Source: Alphaproteobacteria bacterium
Lineage (GTDB): Bacteria; Pseudomonadota; Alphaproteobacteria; Micropepsales; Micropepsaceae
Length of the DNA: 64,000 nt
Direction of reading: 5' to 3'
Assembly (NCBI GenBank): GCA_017308375.1
Contig: JAFKEW010000049.1
Coordinates: 115,286 to 179,285, forward strand
In this document: positions 53,138 to 62,132 of the stretch, piece after piece
Layout of the letters: each line of letters opens with the position of its first letter
Position numbering within the stretch: the first letter of the stretch is position 1
Program-made: the position numbers and the translations under genes
The notes under the pieces: generated by a model
Databases searched by the model: none
What the model saw: only the letters and a program-made list of their open reading frames with translations
Told to the model about the DNA's origin: nothing

Positions 53138-53947
53138 ATGACACAGACGACCACGCCGGCGGCCATGCCGGATTTTGCCACCGCGCTGGGCGAGATCGCG
53201 TTTGAGGCCGGCAAGATCATCCTTGGCCATTATGGCGAGGACCACACCCCGGTCCGTCGCAAGGAAGACCACTCCCCCGTCACGGCCGCCGATGAGGAGG
53301 CGGAGGCCCACATCCTGCGTGCGCTGAGCCGGCTGGAACCGGGCGCCGCCGTGATTGCGGAGGAAGAGGTGGCCGCGGGCCACATCGCAAAGATCGGCGC
53401 CCGCTTTTTCCTTGTCGATCCGCTGGACGGCACCAAGGAGTTTCTCAACCGCAATGGTGAGTTCACGGTGAACATCGCCGAGATCCGGGACGGCGTGCCC
53501 GTCTCGGGCGTGGTCTATGCACCGGCTTGCAATCGCCTGTTCATCGGCGATGCCGAAGCCGGCGCCTTTGAAATCGCCACCGACGGCGGCGTCTATGCCC
53601 CGCAGAAGGCCCGCGCCATTGCCGCGCGTGCGCCGGCGGCAGACGGGCTTGTCGCCGTCGCAAGCCGCAGCCACCGCGACTACAAAACCGAGGAATGGCT
53701 TGCGTCCTACAAGGTGAAGAATTTTCTCTCGGCCGGATCGTCGTTGAAATTCTGTCTGGTCGCGAGCGGCGAGGCCGACATCTATCCCCGCCTTGGCCGC
53801 ACCATGGAATGGGATACCGCGGCGGGGCATGCGGTTCTTGCGGCGGCGGGCGGATCGGTCTGCGATCTGGATGGCAAGGCGCTCAGTTACGGCAAGACCG
53901 AAGCGGGCTTCGCCAACCCCTTCTTCGTGGCGCGCGGCCGGATCTGA
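53138..53947 (+). CDS. cysQ: 3'(2'),5'-bisphosphate nucleotidase CysQ
   Basis: 269 residues of the inositol monophosphatase fold. Metal-site motifs DHSPVTAADEEAE, AEEEV, FLVDPLDGTKEF and EWDTAAGHAV are complete. It removes PAP made during sulfate assimilation or sulfotransfer. It is divergent from the PEP-CTERM gene. No PAPS-using partner is nearby; the ASST at 28677 does not use PAPS. Confidence 0.93.
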   Translation: MTQTTTPAAMPDFATALGEIAFEAGKIILGHYGEDHTPVRRKEDHSPVTAADEEAEAHILRALSRLEPGAAVIAEEEVAAGHIAKIGARFFLVDPLDGTKEFLNRNGEFTVNIAEIRDGVPVSGVVYAPACNRLFIGDAEAGAFEIATDGGVYAPQKARAIAARAPAADGLVAVASRSHRDYKTEEWLASYKVKNFLSAGSSLKFCLVASGEADIYPRLGRTMEWDTAAGHAVLAAAGGSVCDLDGKALSYGKTEAGFANPFFVARGRI

Positions 53948-53988
53948 CCGGAAGGATTTCTGACCGAAAGGATTTCCAGCGGGGAAAT

Positions 53989-54246
53989 TTATTGATCGAA
54001 ATTGTGACGGCTGGAATAGAACACCAGACCCATCAGGCCTGCGCCCACCGCGGTGGTGAACACGATGCCCATGATCATGAACACCCAGCCGGCCGTGCTG
54101 ATGCCATTGTTCATGCTGCTCCAGGCGTGAACGGCATAGAAGAGCGCAACGAGCAGAATCCCGCCCAGCACGATCACCGTTATCCAACTCCCCACACCAA
54201 AAGTGGGCTTGGCATCGGTTTCCTGGGGCGGCGGGTTCTGTTCCAT
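53989..54246 (-). CDS. Small two-helix membrane protein
   Basis: 85 residues with two hydrophobic helices (about 20-42 and 52-76), a proline-rich N-terminus and a basic end YSSRHNFDQ. No family recognised. It is convergent with cysQ and divergent from eipA, so it has its own promoter. Membrane location is inferred from hydropathy. Confidence 0.75.
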   Translation of the reverse strand: MEQNPPPQETDAKPTFGVGSWITVIVLGGILLVALFYAVHAWSSMNNGISTAGWVFMIMGIVFTTAVGAGLMGLVFYSSRHNFDQ

Positions 54247-54407
54247 GACGGTGGCTCAACACCTATGCCAATTTACACGGTATTCAAGTGATTTCCGGCC
54301 CTGGACGTCTTTTTGCCGCTGCTGTGCTAAATTTCGACTCAGTTTGGGGTTCCCATAGGTTCATGCCGATCCAACGCTCACCGAACTCAACGCTGGAGAA
54401 ACCGATA

Positions 54408-55046
54408 ATGCCGTTGCGCTTTCTTCCCGCGGCTTTTGCCGCCCTGACCGTGCTATTTTCCGCGGCTTCGCAGGCCCAGGCGCAGACGGACAATCACGCC
54501 TACGACAACCAGAACTACGACAACCGGGCCCGCAATCAGGCCAACGATCAGGAAAGCGCCAGCGACAAATTCACCCAGAACGAAATCGTTCAGGCCGCAT
54601 CCGGTTTTTTCGGCATGACCACCGAAGCCGTGGCCAAGGCGGTGCAGAAGGTGTTTTCCGAACAGGGCCTGCCGGACGCCTATATCACCGGCGAGGAAGG
54701 TTCCGGCGCCATCATCGTGGGCCTGCGCTATGGTTCGGGCTGGCTGATCCGCAAACACCACAAAGCCCGCAAGGTTTATTGGCAGGGGCCGTCGGTCGGC
54801 TTCGACATCGGGGGCAACGCCTCGAAAAGTTTCACCCTGGTCTACAATCTGCGCAGCGCCGACCGGCTGTTCCAGAAATTCCCGGGCATTGAAGGCACCT
54901 ATTATTTCATCGCCGGGATCGGGGTGAATTATCTGCGTGCGGGCGACATCACGCTGGCCCCGATGCGCACCGGCGTCGGCCTGCGTGCCGGCGTCAACGC
55001 CGGTTACCTGACCTTCACGCGCGAGGAATCGTTGAATCCGTTCTGA
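54408..55046 (+). CDS. eipA: EipA-family (DUF1134) periplasmic envelope protein
   Basis: 212 residues: signal peptide to about residue 24 (SQAQAQ), an Asn/Asp-rich linker (YDNQNYDNRARNQ) and the DUF1134 domain from about residue 55 (AASGFFGMTTEAVAKAVQKVF; VGLRYGSGWLIRK; SVGFDIGGNASKS; GVGLRAGVNAGYLTFT). DUF1134 is EipA, a periplasmic protein needed for envelope integrity in Brucella. ATG 54408 follows GGAGAAACC. Confidence 0.9.
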   Translation: MPLRFLPAAFAALTVLFSAASQAQAQTDNHAYDNQNYDNRARNQANDQESASDKFTQNEIVQAASGFFGMTTEAVAKAVQKVFSEQGLPDAYITGEEGSGAIIVGLRYGSGWLIRKHHKARKVYWQGPSVGFDIGGNASKSFTLVYNLRSADRLFQKFPGIEGTYYFIAGIGVNYLRAGDITLAPMRTGVGLRAGVNAGYLTFTREESLNPF

Positions 55047-55087
55047 TCTGGCGGATCGGATCGGGGCTGTTCCGCCCGAAGGGATTT

Positions 55088-56029
55088 TCAGGCCTGCTTT
55101 GCCGCCGCGGGTTCTTCCGCCGTGCCCGCGGGCGACGGCAGGTAGAGCAGCAATGCGGCCGCGACGTAGACCGATGAGAACGTCCCGATCACGATGCCGA
55201 AGACGATGGCCGCGGTGAACTCGAACAGGGTCGGCCCACCAAACAGCAGCAGCGGGATGATGGAGATCGCGGTCGAAACACTGGTCAGAATGGTCCGCGT
55301 CAGCATCTGGTTGGTGGAGAGGTTGATCAGTTCCGCCAGCGGCATGCGCTTGTATTTGCGCCGGTTCTCGCGGATACGGTCGAACACCACCACGGTGTCG
55401 TTGATTGAGTAGCCGGCCAGCGTCAGCAGAGCGGCCACCGAGGTCAGATCGAAATCGAAATGCAGTAGCGAGAACAGGCCCGCCGTCACCAGCACGTCAT
55501 GGCCGGTGGAGACCGCAGCACCGATGCCGTACTGCCACTCAAACCGCACCGCGACGTAAATGCCGATCATGACCACGGCCAGCAGCGTGGCCAGCACGCC
55601 GTGATTGAACAGTTCCCCCGATACTTTCGGCCCCACCACATCGGCCTTGCGGAAGGTGTAGCCCGCACCCAGCTTGTTCTTGACGGTCTGGGCCACGGTC
55701 TGGTCGGCCTCGTTCCCCTTGGGCTGAATGCGGATCATCAGGCAGGAATTGACCGGGGTGTTGCATTCCCCGCCGCCGAAATACTGCATCTGGGCTTCGG
55801 GGAAGCCGAGGCTGTTCACCTCCGACCGCACCTTGGCGATGTCGATGGTCTGGGCCGATTTGACTTCCAGAAGCACGCCACCGGTGAAATCGATCCCGAG
55901 GTTGAAGCCCTGCACCGCGATCGAGATGACGGAGGCGAGCAGCACCAGCGCAGTCAGCGCGAAGGCGAAATAGCGCTGGCCGACGAAATCGATCTTGGTG
56001 GCTTCGGGAATGAAACGCAGAATAGGCAT
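55088..56029 (-). CDS. secF: Protein translocase subunit SecF
   Basis: 313 residues with six membrane helices: GFNLGIDFTGGVLLEVK in the first periplasmic domain, FEWQYGIGAAVSTGHDVLVTAGLFSL, and AGYSINDTVVVFDRIRENRR are SecF signatures. SecDF uses the proton gradient to pull proteins out of the Sec channel. No secD or yajC precedes it; the next gene upstream is on the other strand, so secF is separate here. Confidence 0.95.
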   Translation of the reverse strand: MPILRFIPEATKIDFVGQRYFAFALTALVLLASVISIAVQGFNLGIDFTGGVLLEVKSAQTIDIAKVRSEVNSLGFPEAQMQYFGGGECNTPVNSCLMIRIQPKGNEADQTVAQTVKNKLGAGYTFRKADVVGPKVSGELFNHGVLATLLAVVMIGIYVAVRFEWQYGIGAAVSTGHDVLVTAGLFSLLHFDFDLTSVAALLTLAGYSINDTVVVFDRIRENRRKYKRMPLAELINLSTNQMLTRTILTSVSTAISIIPLLLFGGPTLFEFTAAIVFGIVIGTFSSVYVAAALLLYLPSPAGTAEEPAAAKQA

Positions 56030-56238
56030 GGATGTCCGGGCAAAAGACCAGGGCGGCGGGTGTCACACATAACCGCTACGCCGGGTGGGAACAAGCGCCG
56101 GGCCGGAACGTTTCTGAACCCGCGCGGTTGGCGGGACAGCCGGGGATAATGGGGCAGGGACAACGGGGTACGTCCGCACCGCGTGCCTGTGGTAATGATT
56201 GGGCGAGGCCCGCCGCCCGCGCCGGAGACGAGACCACC

Positions 56239-58167
56239 ATGCCATCGCTGCCCATCCTGCCGCCGCAGCCGGACCTGCAGCCCCACCCGCAGCATGGGCT
56301 GCAGCGCGTGTTCATGGTTTCGGTGATCGCCGCCATTTCGGTGGCCGGGCTGCATTTCGGCCGCACCGTGCTGGTACCGGTGGCCGTGGCCGTGCTTCTC
56401 GCCTTCGCGCTTTCCCCGCTGGTCGAGTTGTTGCGGCGTATCCGGCTTGGCCGGGTGCCATCGGTCATCCTGGCGGTTCTGGGCGCGATGGTGGTGATCG
56501 TGGTCCTGGGCACCTTCATCGGCGGGCGGGTGGCGACGCTTGCACTGCAGATGCCGCATTATCAGGCCAATCTGTCCCAGAAGCTGGATTCGATCCGCGG
56601 CACCGCTTCGCATAGCGGGCTGATGCAGCGCGCCGCCTCGCTGCTGAAGACCTTCAACAACGAAATTCTGGGCCGCGGCGCCCAGTCCACGCCGAAACTG
56701 CAATTGCCCAGCGGCAATGAACAGGCGGTCAAACCCGTTCCGGTTCAGATCACCCAGCCGGAAGTCACCCCGATCGACGTTCTGGAGAATATCGTCGGGC
56801 CGCTGCTCGAACCGCTTGCGACCATCGCGATCGTGATCGTGTTCGTGGTTTTCATCCTGCTGCAGAAGGAGGATTTGCGCGACCGCGTGATCAGCCTTGC
56901 CGGTTCGCGCGATCTGCAGCGGGCGACGGCGGCGCTGGACGATGCGGGCGCGCGGCTGTCGCGCTACCTGCTGCTGCAGACCACGCTGAACGCCACCTTC
57001 GGCATGCTGATCAGCGGCCTTCTGTGGCTGATCGGGGTACCGCTTCCCGGCCTGTGGGGCCTGATGGCGGCCATCCTGCGCTTCGTGCCCTATATCGGCA
57101 TTCCGATTGCCGCGGCCCTTCCGGCCGCGCTTGCGATTGCGGTCGATCCCGGCTGGTCGATGGTGGTGTGGACGCTGATCGCGTTCTTCGGCCTCGAAGC
57201 CGTGGTCGGCCAGGTGGTGGAGCCCTATCTCTACGGCCGCAATGTCGGGCTTTCCGCCGTTGCGGTGGTGGTGGCCGCCGCGTTCTGGACGCTGCTGTGG
57301 GGGCCGGTGGGCCTTCTGCTGTCCACCCCGCTCACCATGTGTCTGGTGGTGATGGGCCGCCATGTGCCGCAACTGAAATTCCTCGACACGCTTCTGGGCG
57401 ACCGCCCGCCCCTTGCGGCGGAGGAGACATTCTATCTGCGCCTTCTGGCTGCCGACCCGGACGAGACCGCCCATCAGGCCGAACTGTTCCTGCGTGAGCA
57501 GCCGCTTTCGGTTTATTACGACGAGGTGGCGATGCGCGCGCTGGCGCTGGCGCAAAAGGATATGGATCGCGGCGCGCTGAGCGAGGAACGCGCGAACCAG
57601 ATTCTGGAAACCATTCGCGACCTGATCGAAAACCTGTCGGACCGGGAAGAGAACAACGCCGCCAGTATTGAAGAAGAACCACCGTCGGGCCGCGTGGTGT
57701 TTCAGGAAGCCGATCTGGCGCCCGGCTGGCGCGGCACACCGGTTTTGTGCGTGGCGGGCCGCGGGCCGCTGGACGAAGCCGCCGCCGCGCTTTTGGTGCA
57801 TCTGTTGGAACGGCGGGGATTGAAAGCGCGCGTGGTGGCATCGGGCGATGCGCTTCCCAGCACGGTGCAGAATATCGCCGCCGACGGCGTGCAGGTGATC
57901 TGCTTGTCCTATCTCGATCCCGGCAATTACAAGAACGCGCGCTATCTGGTGCGCCGGATGAACCGCCAGATTCCCAATGCAACGGCCATTGCCGGTTTCT
58001 GGGCCGCCTTTGAAAGCGACAGCCATTATCTCGATTCCGTTGAGGCCAGTGGTTGCGATCTGGTGGTCACAAGTTTGCGCGAGGCGCTGGAATGCGTGCT
58101 GTCACTGGCGCGAAGTGCCGCAAATCCGCAAGAAAAAAAAGATGACGCCGATTTCGTTGCGGCGTGA
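56239..58167 (+). CDS. AI-2E/PerM-family permease with cytoplasmic C-terminal domain
   Basis: About 642 residues. The N-terminal part (1 to about 375) has eight hydrophobic segments and the family motif VPYIGIPIAAALPAAL and EPYLYGRNVGLSAVAVVVAA. A soluble tail of about 265 residues follows, first helical (DETAHQAELFLREQPLSVYYDEV), then an alpha/beta fold (RGTPVLCVAGRGPLDEAAAALLVHLLERRGLKARVV; ADGVQVICLSYLDP) resembling B12-binding or Rossmann-like domains without the corrinoid motif. ATG 56239 follows GGAGACGAG. Substrate unknown. Confidence 0.88.
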   Translation: MPSLPILPPQPDLQPHPQHGLQRVFMVSVIAAISVAGLHFGRTVLVPVAVAVLLAFALSPLVELLRRIRLGRVPSVILAVLGAMVVIVVLGTFIGGRVATLALQMPHYQANLSQKLDSIRGTASHSGLMQRAASLLKTFNNEILGRGAQSTPKLQLPSGNEQAVKPVPVQITQPEVTPIDVLENIVGPLLEPLATIAIVIVFVVFILLQKEDLRDRVISLAGSRDLQRATAALDDAGARLSRYLLLQTTLNATFGMLISGLLWLIGVPLPGLWGLMAAILRFVPYIGIPIAAALPAALAIAVDPGWSMVVWTLIAFFGLEAVVGQVVEPYLYGRNVGLSAVAVVVAAAFWTLLWGPVGLLLSTPLTMCLVVMGRHVPQLKFLDTLLGDRPPLAAEETFYLRLLAADPDETAHQAELFLREQPLSVYYDEVAMRALALAQKDMDRGALSEERANQILETIRDLIENLSDREENNAASIEEEPPSGRVVFQEADLAPGWRGTPVLCVAGRGPLDEAAAALLVHLLERRGLKARVVASGDALPSTVQNIAADGVQVICLSYLDPGNYKNARYLVRRMNRQIPNATAIAGFWAAFESDSHYLDSVEASGCDLVVTSLREALECVLSLARSAANPQEKKDDADFVAA

Positions 58168-58226
58168 AACCGGCTTCCCGTGCTCCACGTTTTCGCAAGT
58201 GAGAATGTGGAAAGGATGTTCAGCAC

Positions 58227-58439
58227 ATGGACAAGAACCGTATCAGCGGCGCAGCCGACAAGGCGAAGGGCACGATCAAGGAAACCGCCGGAAAAGTGCT
58301 CGGCAATGACCGGCTGCGCGCCGAGGGCATGGCCGACAAGGCCAAGGGCGAAGTGAAACAGAAGGCCGGCGAAATCGCCGACAAGGCGCGCAATGCCGCC
58401 GACAAGGCCCGCGATGCCGCAAAAAAGATCGGCAGATAA
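58227..58439 (+). CDS. CsbD-family stress protein
   Basis: 70 residues, nearly all helix, with KNRISGAADKAKGTIKETAG and repeats of ADKAKGEVKQKAGEIADKAR. CsbD-like proteins are induced by general stress but have no known reaction. GGAAAGG lies about 12 bases before the start. Possibly read with the permease 59 bp upstream. Confidence 0.9.
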   Translation: MDKNRISGAADKAKGTIKETAGKVLGNDRLRAEGMADKAKGEVKQKAGEIADKARNAADKARDAAKKIGR

Positions 58440-58518
58440 GAGCCTGCGAAAGCCCGGAAACGCGCACCGGAACCGGAAAGGTTCCGGCTTATCCCGTGAT
58501 CACCCGCTTATCCCGTAA

Positions 58519-59136
58519 TCAAAGGAATTGCGGCAGCAGGCGTTCGGCAAGGCCGCGCACCGCATCCGGTTCGCGTGCCAGCATGGCGGCCAGCGGCTGG
58601 CCGATGACCGCATTGCCGAATGCGAGCAGGGCGACGAACAGCACCGCCGCCGCGATTTTATCCCGCGCCTCGCCATCACCATTGGCGAATTTTTCTTCGA
58701 TCGCGCCGACCAGATTCTGGACCGCGCTTTTGACGTCATCGAAATGGGCCAGCCGGTTGGAGAGTGCGATCCACGCCGCAAGCCGCCCCGCCCCGCCCTG
58801 ATCGAAAGCATCGAACATGGTATCGACCAGCGCGCGGGGAACATCCTCGCGCCGGTCGAGGCGGGCGATGGTGCTGCCCAATGCGGCGGAGAGATCGTTC
58901 ACCATCGCCAGCATCAGCGCCGATTGCAATTCGCCCGCGGTGCCGAAATGGTGCAGCAGATTGGTGTGCGTGGTGCCGATCTCGGCCGCGATGTTCTTCA
59001 GGGTGACCGCATCGGGTCCGCGTTCCAGCAGAATGCGCCGCGCGACACGCAAGGTTTCGGCCTTTGCCTCCTGCGCGGAACGGCGTCGGCGAACGGGATG
59101 ATCCGCCGTGGGCGGCCGCTTGCGGTGCGTGGACAT
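58519..59136 (-). CDS. TetR-family transcriptional regulator
   Basis: 205 residues. The helix-turn-helix covers about residues 27-75: TLRVARRILLERGPDAVTLKNIAAEIGTTHTNLLHHFGTAGEL. The N-terminus is very basic (RRRRSAQEAK). The ligand domain (QGGAGRLAAWIALSNRLAHF) gives no hint of effector. Neighbours are the kinase-like gene upstream and csbD convergent, neither an obvious target. Confidence 0.9.
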   Translation of the reverse strand: MSTHRKRPPTADHPVRRRRSAQEAKAETLRVARRILLERGPDAVTLKNIAAEIGTTHTNLLHHFGTAGELQSALMLAMVNDLSAALGSTIARLDRREDVPRALVDTMFDAFDQGGAGRLAAWIALSNRLAHFDDVKSAVQNLVGAIEEKFANGDGEARDKIAAAVLFVALLAFGNAVIGQPLAAMLAREPDAVRGLAERLLPQFL

Positions 59137-59298
59137 CGATTTCCGTCCTCAAGTGAGGTTGGGCAGCAATACATCAAGGCTGAAAACAGCTACGCAGTAT
59201 CAACTCCACCGGTTTGCCCGCCCACGATCCCGGCCGCCAGGGCCGAACCGGACACACCGATTATACAGAATTCGCGCGCCGCGAGTCCTGTGTCAACA

Positions 59299-60969
59299 TT
59301 AGGCCGGGGCGGCGCTGCCCTTCCCGGCGAATTTGCGGAACGTCAGATGAAAATTCTGTCTTTCGCTGCCGTCGAAGGAATATTGACCGTGGAGCCGCCC
59401 GCTCAGCGCGCGCACCAGCCGCCCGCCCAGCGAACCCTCAAAGGCCACGCCATCGCTGAAACCGTGCCCCGTGGCGGCGATCTGTAGGGCGACCAGCCCG
59501 TCCTTTTCCGACAGGTCGAGCGCAATCTGCCCGCCTTCGTCCGGAAAGGCATGCTTGTAGGCGCTGAGCAGGATCTCGCTGGTCAGAAGGCCGATCACCG
59601 TCGCCTCCTCCGCCACCAGTTCCACCGGCGCGATGTCGAGGCGAAGCGCAATGCCACGGCCCGCCGCATCGTGATCGCGGGCGATCTCCGCCGACAGGCG
59701 CGCGAGGTAGCGATTCATATCGACGGCCGGTTGTGCCGCCCCGAAATAAAGCACGTCGTGAATGATGCCGATGGCATAAAGCCGTTGCTGGGTTTCCTTG
59801 AACGCATCGCGCACATGGCGATTGTCGAAGGCCTGCGCCTGAATCTGCATCAGGCTGCTCGTCAATTGCAGATTGTTCTTCACCCGGTGATGGATTTCCT
59901 TGAGCAGGATATCGCGTTCGCCAAGCGCGGCCGTCAGCGCGCGGGTCGATTCTTCAAGCGCGGCGCGCGCGCGGCGGTCAGCCTCGGCAAGGCTTGCGGC
60001 GGTCCGTGCCAGAATGCCGCCGACCGTGACCACCACAAGAAAAAGGATCAGGCTGGTCGCCACTTCGTTGTGCCAGCGTTGCAGCACCTCGGCCCGTTGA
60101 ACCGTGGCGGTGGCGAACAAATGCCGCCCCGGCGCGCCCTTGGAAAACGCAGTGATCGCGCCCGGATTGCCGTCCAGGAAGCCGGATTGCGCCTTCGGCA
60201 TCACCCGATAGGGCGTGACCGGCGGGATGGGATCGCCATGGGCATCGAAGGTCATGAAATTGCTGAACAGGAAATGGCTGCCGTTCAGCCACAGGCTGAC
60301 CAGCGGCTGCGCCAGCGCGCGCTGGGCGGGGGGTGCGATAAAGCTGGCCGGCAATGCCACCGCAACCAGTCCGGCAAAGCTGCCATCGGGCGCGGGAATC
60401 GCTTGCGTGTAACGATAGGCGATCCGCTTCGTGGCGGGATCGCGCCGGACCGCGCTGACCATGGCTGGGGACCCGACCGCACCATGAGCGCGGAACCAGC
60501 CCCGGTCCGCCACATTGGTGGGCGCCGAAGGTCCCTTGTTCGACATCGCAATAACATCGCCCGCGGCATTGGCCACCAGAATATTCTCGTCGAACGCGGT
60601 GACACCGGCGCGCTTCGCTAGAAACTGCTGCAGCCGCGCAGGGGCAAGCCGGTCAAGCCCGCCTTCCCGCGCAATGAAACCCTGCACCTCACGCAATTGC
60701 AGCTCGGCCACATCCAGCGCGCGGTCGATACCATCGACCGCATTGCGGGTCACGACGGCGGTGGTGCTTTGCGCATCGTCGATCAGATCGACACGCTCGC
60801 CGTGAAGCGCGATCCCGCGCCACAGCGCCAGCACCGCTGCGGCGAACAGCGCAAAGGCATAGATGGCATTGCGCCCGCGCGCGGGCCCAAGCAGCCGCAG
60901 CATGCTGCGGCCGGCCCCAACCAGAGCGGCGGCACCAGCCCCCTGCCCTTGACCGGTTTTCAAATCCAT
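59299..60969 (-). CDS. HisKA_2-type sensor histidine kinase with degenerate ATP site
   Basis: About 556 residues: two membrane helices (about 36-52 and near 310) flanking a periplasmic Cache-like domain, then HisKA_2 with the phospho-histidine in LLKEIHHRVKNNLQLTSSLMQ. In the ATPase domain the N-box reads SEILLSAYKHAFP, with Ser where relatives have Asn, and the G1 box reads AATGHGFSDG, lacking the Asp. The G2 glycine region SLGGRLVRALSGRLHG is kept. ATP binding is therefore doubtful. Start ATG 60969; the frame extends to 61026. Confidence 0.88.
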   Translation of the reverse strand: MDLKTGQGQGAGAAALVGAGRSMLRLLGPARGRNAIYAFALFAAAVLALWRGIALHGERVDLIDDAQSTTAVVTRNAVDGIDRALDVAELQLREVQGFIAREGGLDRLAPARLQQFLAKRAGVTAFDENILVANAAGDVIAMSNKGPSAPTNVADRGWFRAHGAVGSPAMVSAVRRDPATKRIAYRYTQAIPAPDGSFAGLVAVALPASFIAPPAQRALAQPLVSLWLNGSHFLFSNFMTFDAHGDPIPPVTPYRVMPKAQSGFLDGNPGAITAFSKGAPGRHLFATATVQRAEVLQRWHNEVATSLILFLVVVTVGGILARTAASLAEADRRARAALEESTRALTAALGERDILLKEIHHRVKNNLQLTSSLMQIQAQAFDNRHVRDAFKETQQRLYAIGIIHDVLYFGAAQPAVDMNRYLARLSAEIARDHDAAGRGIALRLDIAPVELVAEEATVIGLLTSEILLSAYKHAFPDEGGQIALDLSEKDGLVALQIAATGHGFSDGVAFEGSLGGRLVRALSGRLHGQYSFDGSERQNFHLTFRKFAGKGSAAPA

Positions 60970-61204
60970 CGGGAGAATGATCTCCCCCCAAAGCCAGCGC
61001 GCCCGAAGCCGAAATGTAAGGCGCATCCCGTCAAAAACGATGATGGCCGCAATAAGTTCCGGGGGATTTGCGGCAGTCCAGAAGGGGACGGCATTGCCGC
61101 CAGACGCAACCCTGAAGGCGAGGCCGCACCATTAACCACATTTAACCAGTTGGCGAGGCCCTGCCGCGGCAGGCCAATACGCTTTGAAGTCCAAAATTAA
61201 TTGC

Positions 61205-61240
61205 GCAAACAAAAGGGCGGCGAAGCAAGCTCCGCCGCCC
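61205..61240 (-). terminator. Terminator of the cold-shock gene
   Basis: Arms GGGCGGCG (61215-61222)/CGCCGCCC (61233-61240) followed on the minus strand by TTTTGTTTG, 22 bp past the gene's stop. Confidence 0.87.
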
Positions 61241-61261
61241 TCTCAAGTCAGAAGCGATGCT

Positions 61262-61465
61262 TCAGACAGCCTTGAGGTTCGCCGCCTTCGAGCCGCGCGC
61301 ATCCGGCTGGATGTCGAACTCGACGCGCTGGCCTTCATTGAGGCTGCGCAGGCCCGCCGCTTCGACGGCCGTGGCGTGGACGAAAACGTCCTTGCCGCCG
61401 CCATCCGGCGCGATGAAGCCAAAGCCTTTGGTGGTGTTGAAGAACTTTACTGTTCCGATGGTCAT
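61262..61465 (-). CDS. Cold-shock domain protein
   Basis: 67 residues. TIGTVKFFNTTKGFGFI carries RNP1-type KGFGFI, and DVFVHATAV is RNP2. Binds single-stranded RNA or DNA and melts structures. A leader of up to 230 bp lies upstream, as usual in cold-shock genes, but no fold was modelled. A strong terminator makes it monocistronic. Confidence 0.95.
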   Translation of the reverse strand: MTIGTVKFFNTTKGFGFIAPDGGGKDVFVHATAVEAAGLRSLNEGQRVEFDIQPDARGSKAANLKAV

Positions 61466-61699
61466 TTGCGTATCCTTGCAACATCGGGTTTCCCATGGGC
61501 AACATGCCCACGCGAACGCCTTACGCTGATTTATCTGGAGAATTCCGACTGTCTCGTCCAGGCGCGCAGGTTAGGCGAGCAGGGATTCAAAACAAAGACG
61601 CGCTCATCAGACGGATCACCGTCGCGTGAGACCACGCTAACCGATATCGGGCGCAAACACAATGACCGGACAGCGGTCGGGGTATCTCCGGAGGTCCAA

Positions 61700-61948
61700 T
61701 TATTTCCGGGTCCGCTTTGCGGGCTTCTGCGTGGTCGCGGCCTTCTTTGCCGCCTTCCCGGCAGCAAGGCGATCATCCTCGGCCTTGTCCTCAGCCTCCT
61801 TGGCAAGGCGCAAGGCTTTCAGGCGCGCGGTTTTGGCGATAACCGCGGCGCGTTCCTTCTCCATTTCCGCGCGAAGCGCCCCTTCCCGCTGCTCGGACGA
61901 TTTGAAATGGCTCTGGGCGCGGCTGCGCGCATTTGGGGGGGTAGCCAT
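61700..61948 (-). CDS. Small basic coiled-coil protein
   Basis: 82 residues, rich in Ala, Lys, Arg and Glu, mostly helix (REGALRAEMEKERAAVIAKT), ending in a lysine/arginine tail KPAKRTRK. The start follows AAAAGGAGAATC. Similar short proteins are widespread in alphaproteobacteria with no assigned function; nucleic-acid binding is only a guess from charge. Confidence 0.75.
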   Translation of the reverse strand: MATPPNARSRAQSHFKSSEQREGALRAEMEKERAAVIAKTARLKALRLAKEAEDKAEDDRLAAGKAAKKAATTQKPAKRTRK

Positions 61949-62132
61949 GATTCTCCTTTTGAATGGGCATCATTCCCGATGAAAACAGCGGCTGACCGGC
62001 AAACCGGGCCGGCCAATTGTCCGCACATTGGGAAAGCGGCGCCATCGGAAGCGCCAACCGGGGCTTTATAGCACACTTCACCGCCCGGCGCGCCCTCAGG
62101 CCATCGGAACCCGGCCACCGGAAAATCGCTGC

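Noticed and set aside
55954..58026. 690-codon open frame antisense to the AI-2E permease
   Set aside because: Gln/Arg/His-rich composition with no family resemblance; mirror of the real gene.
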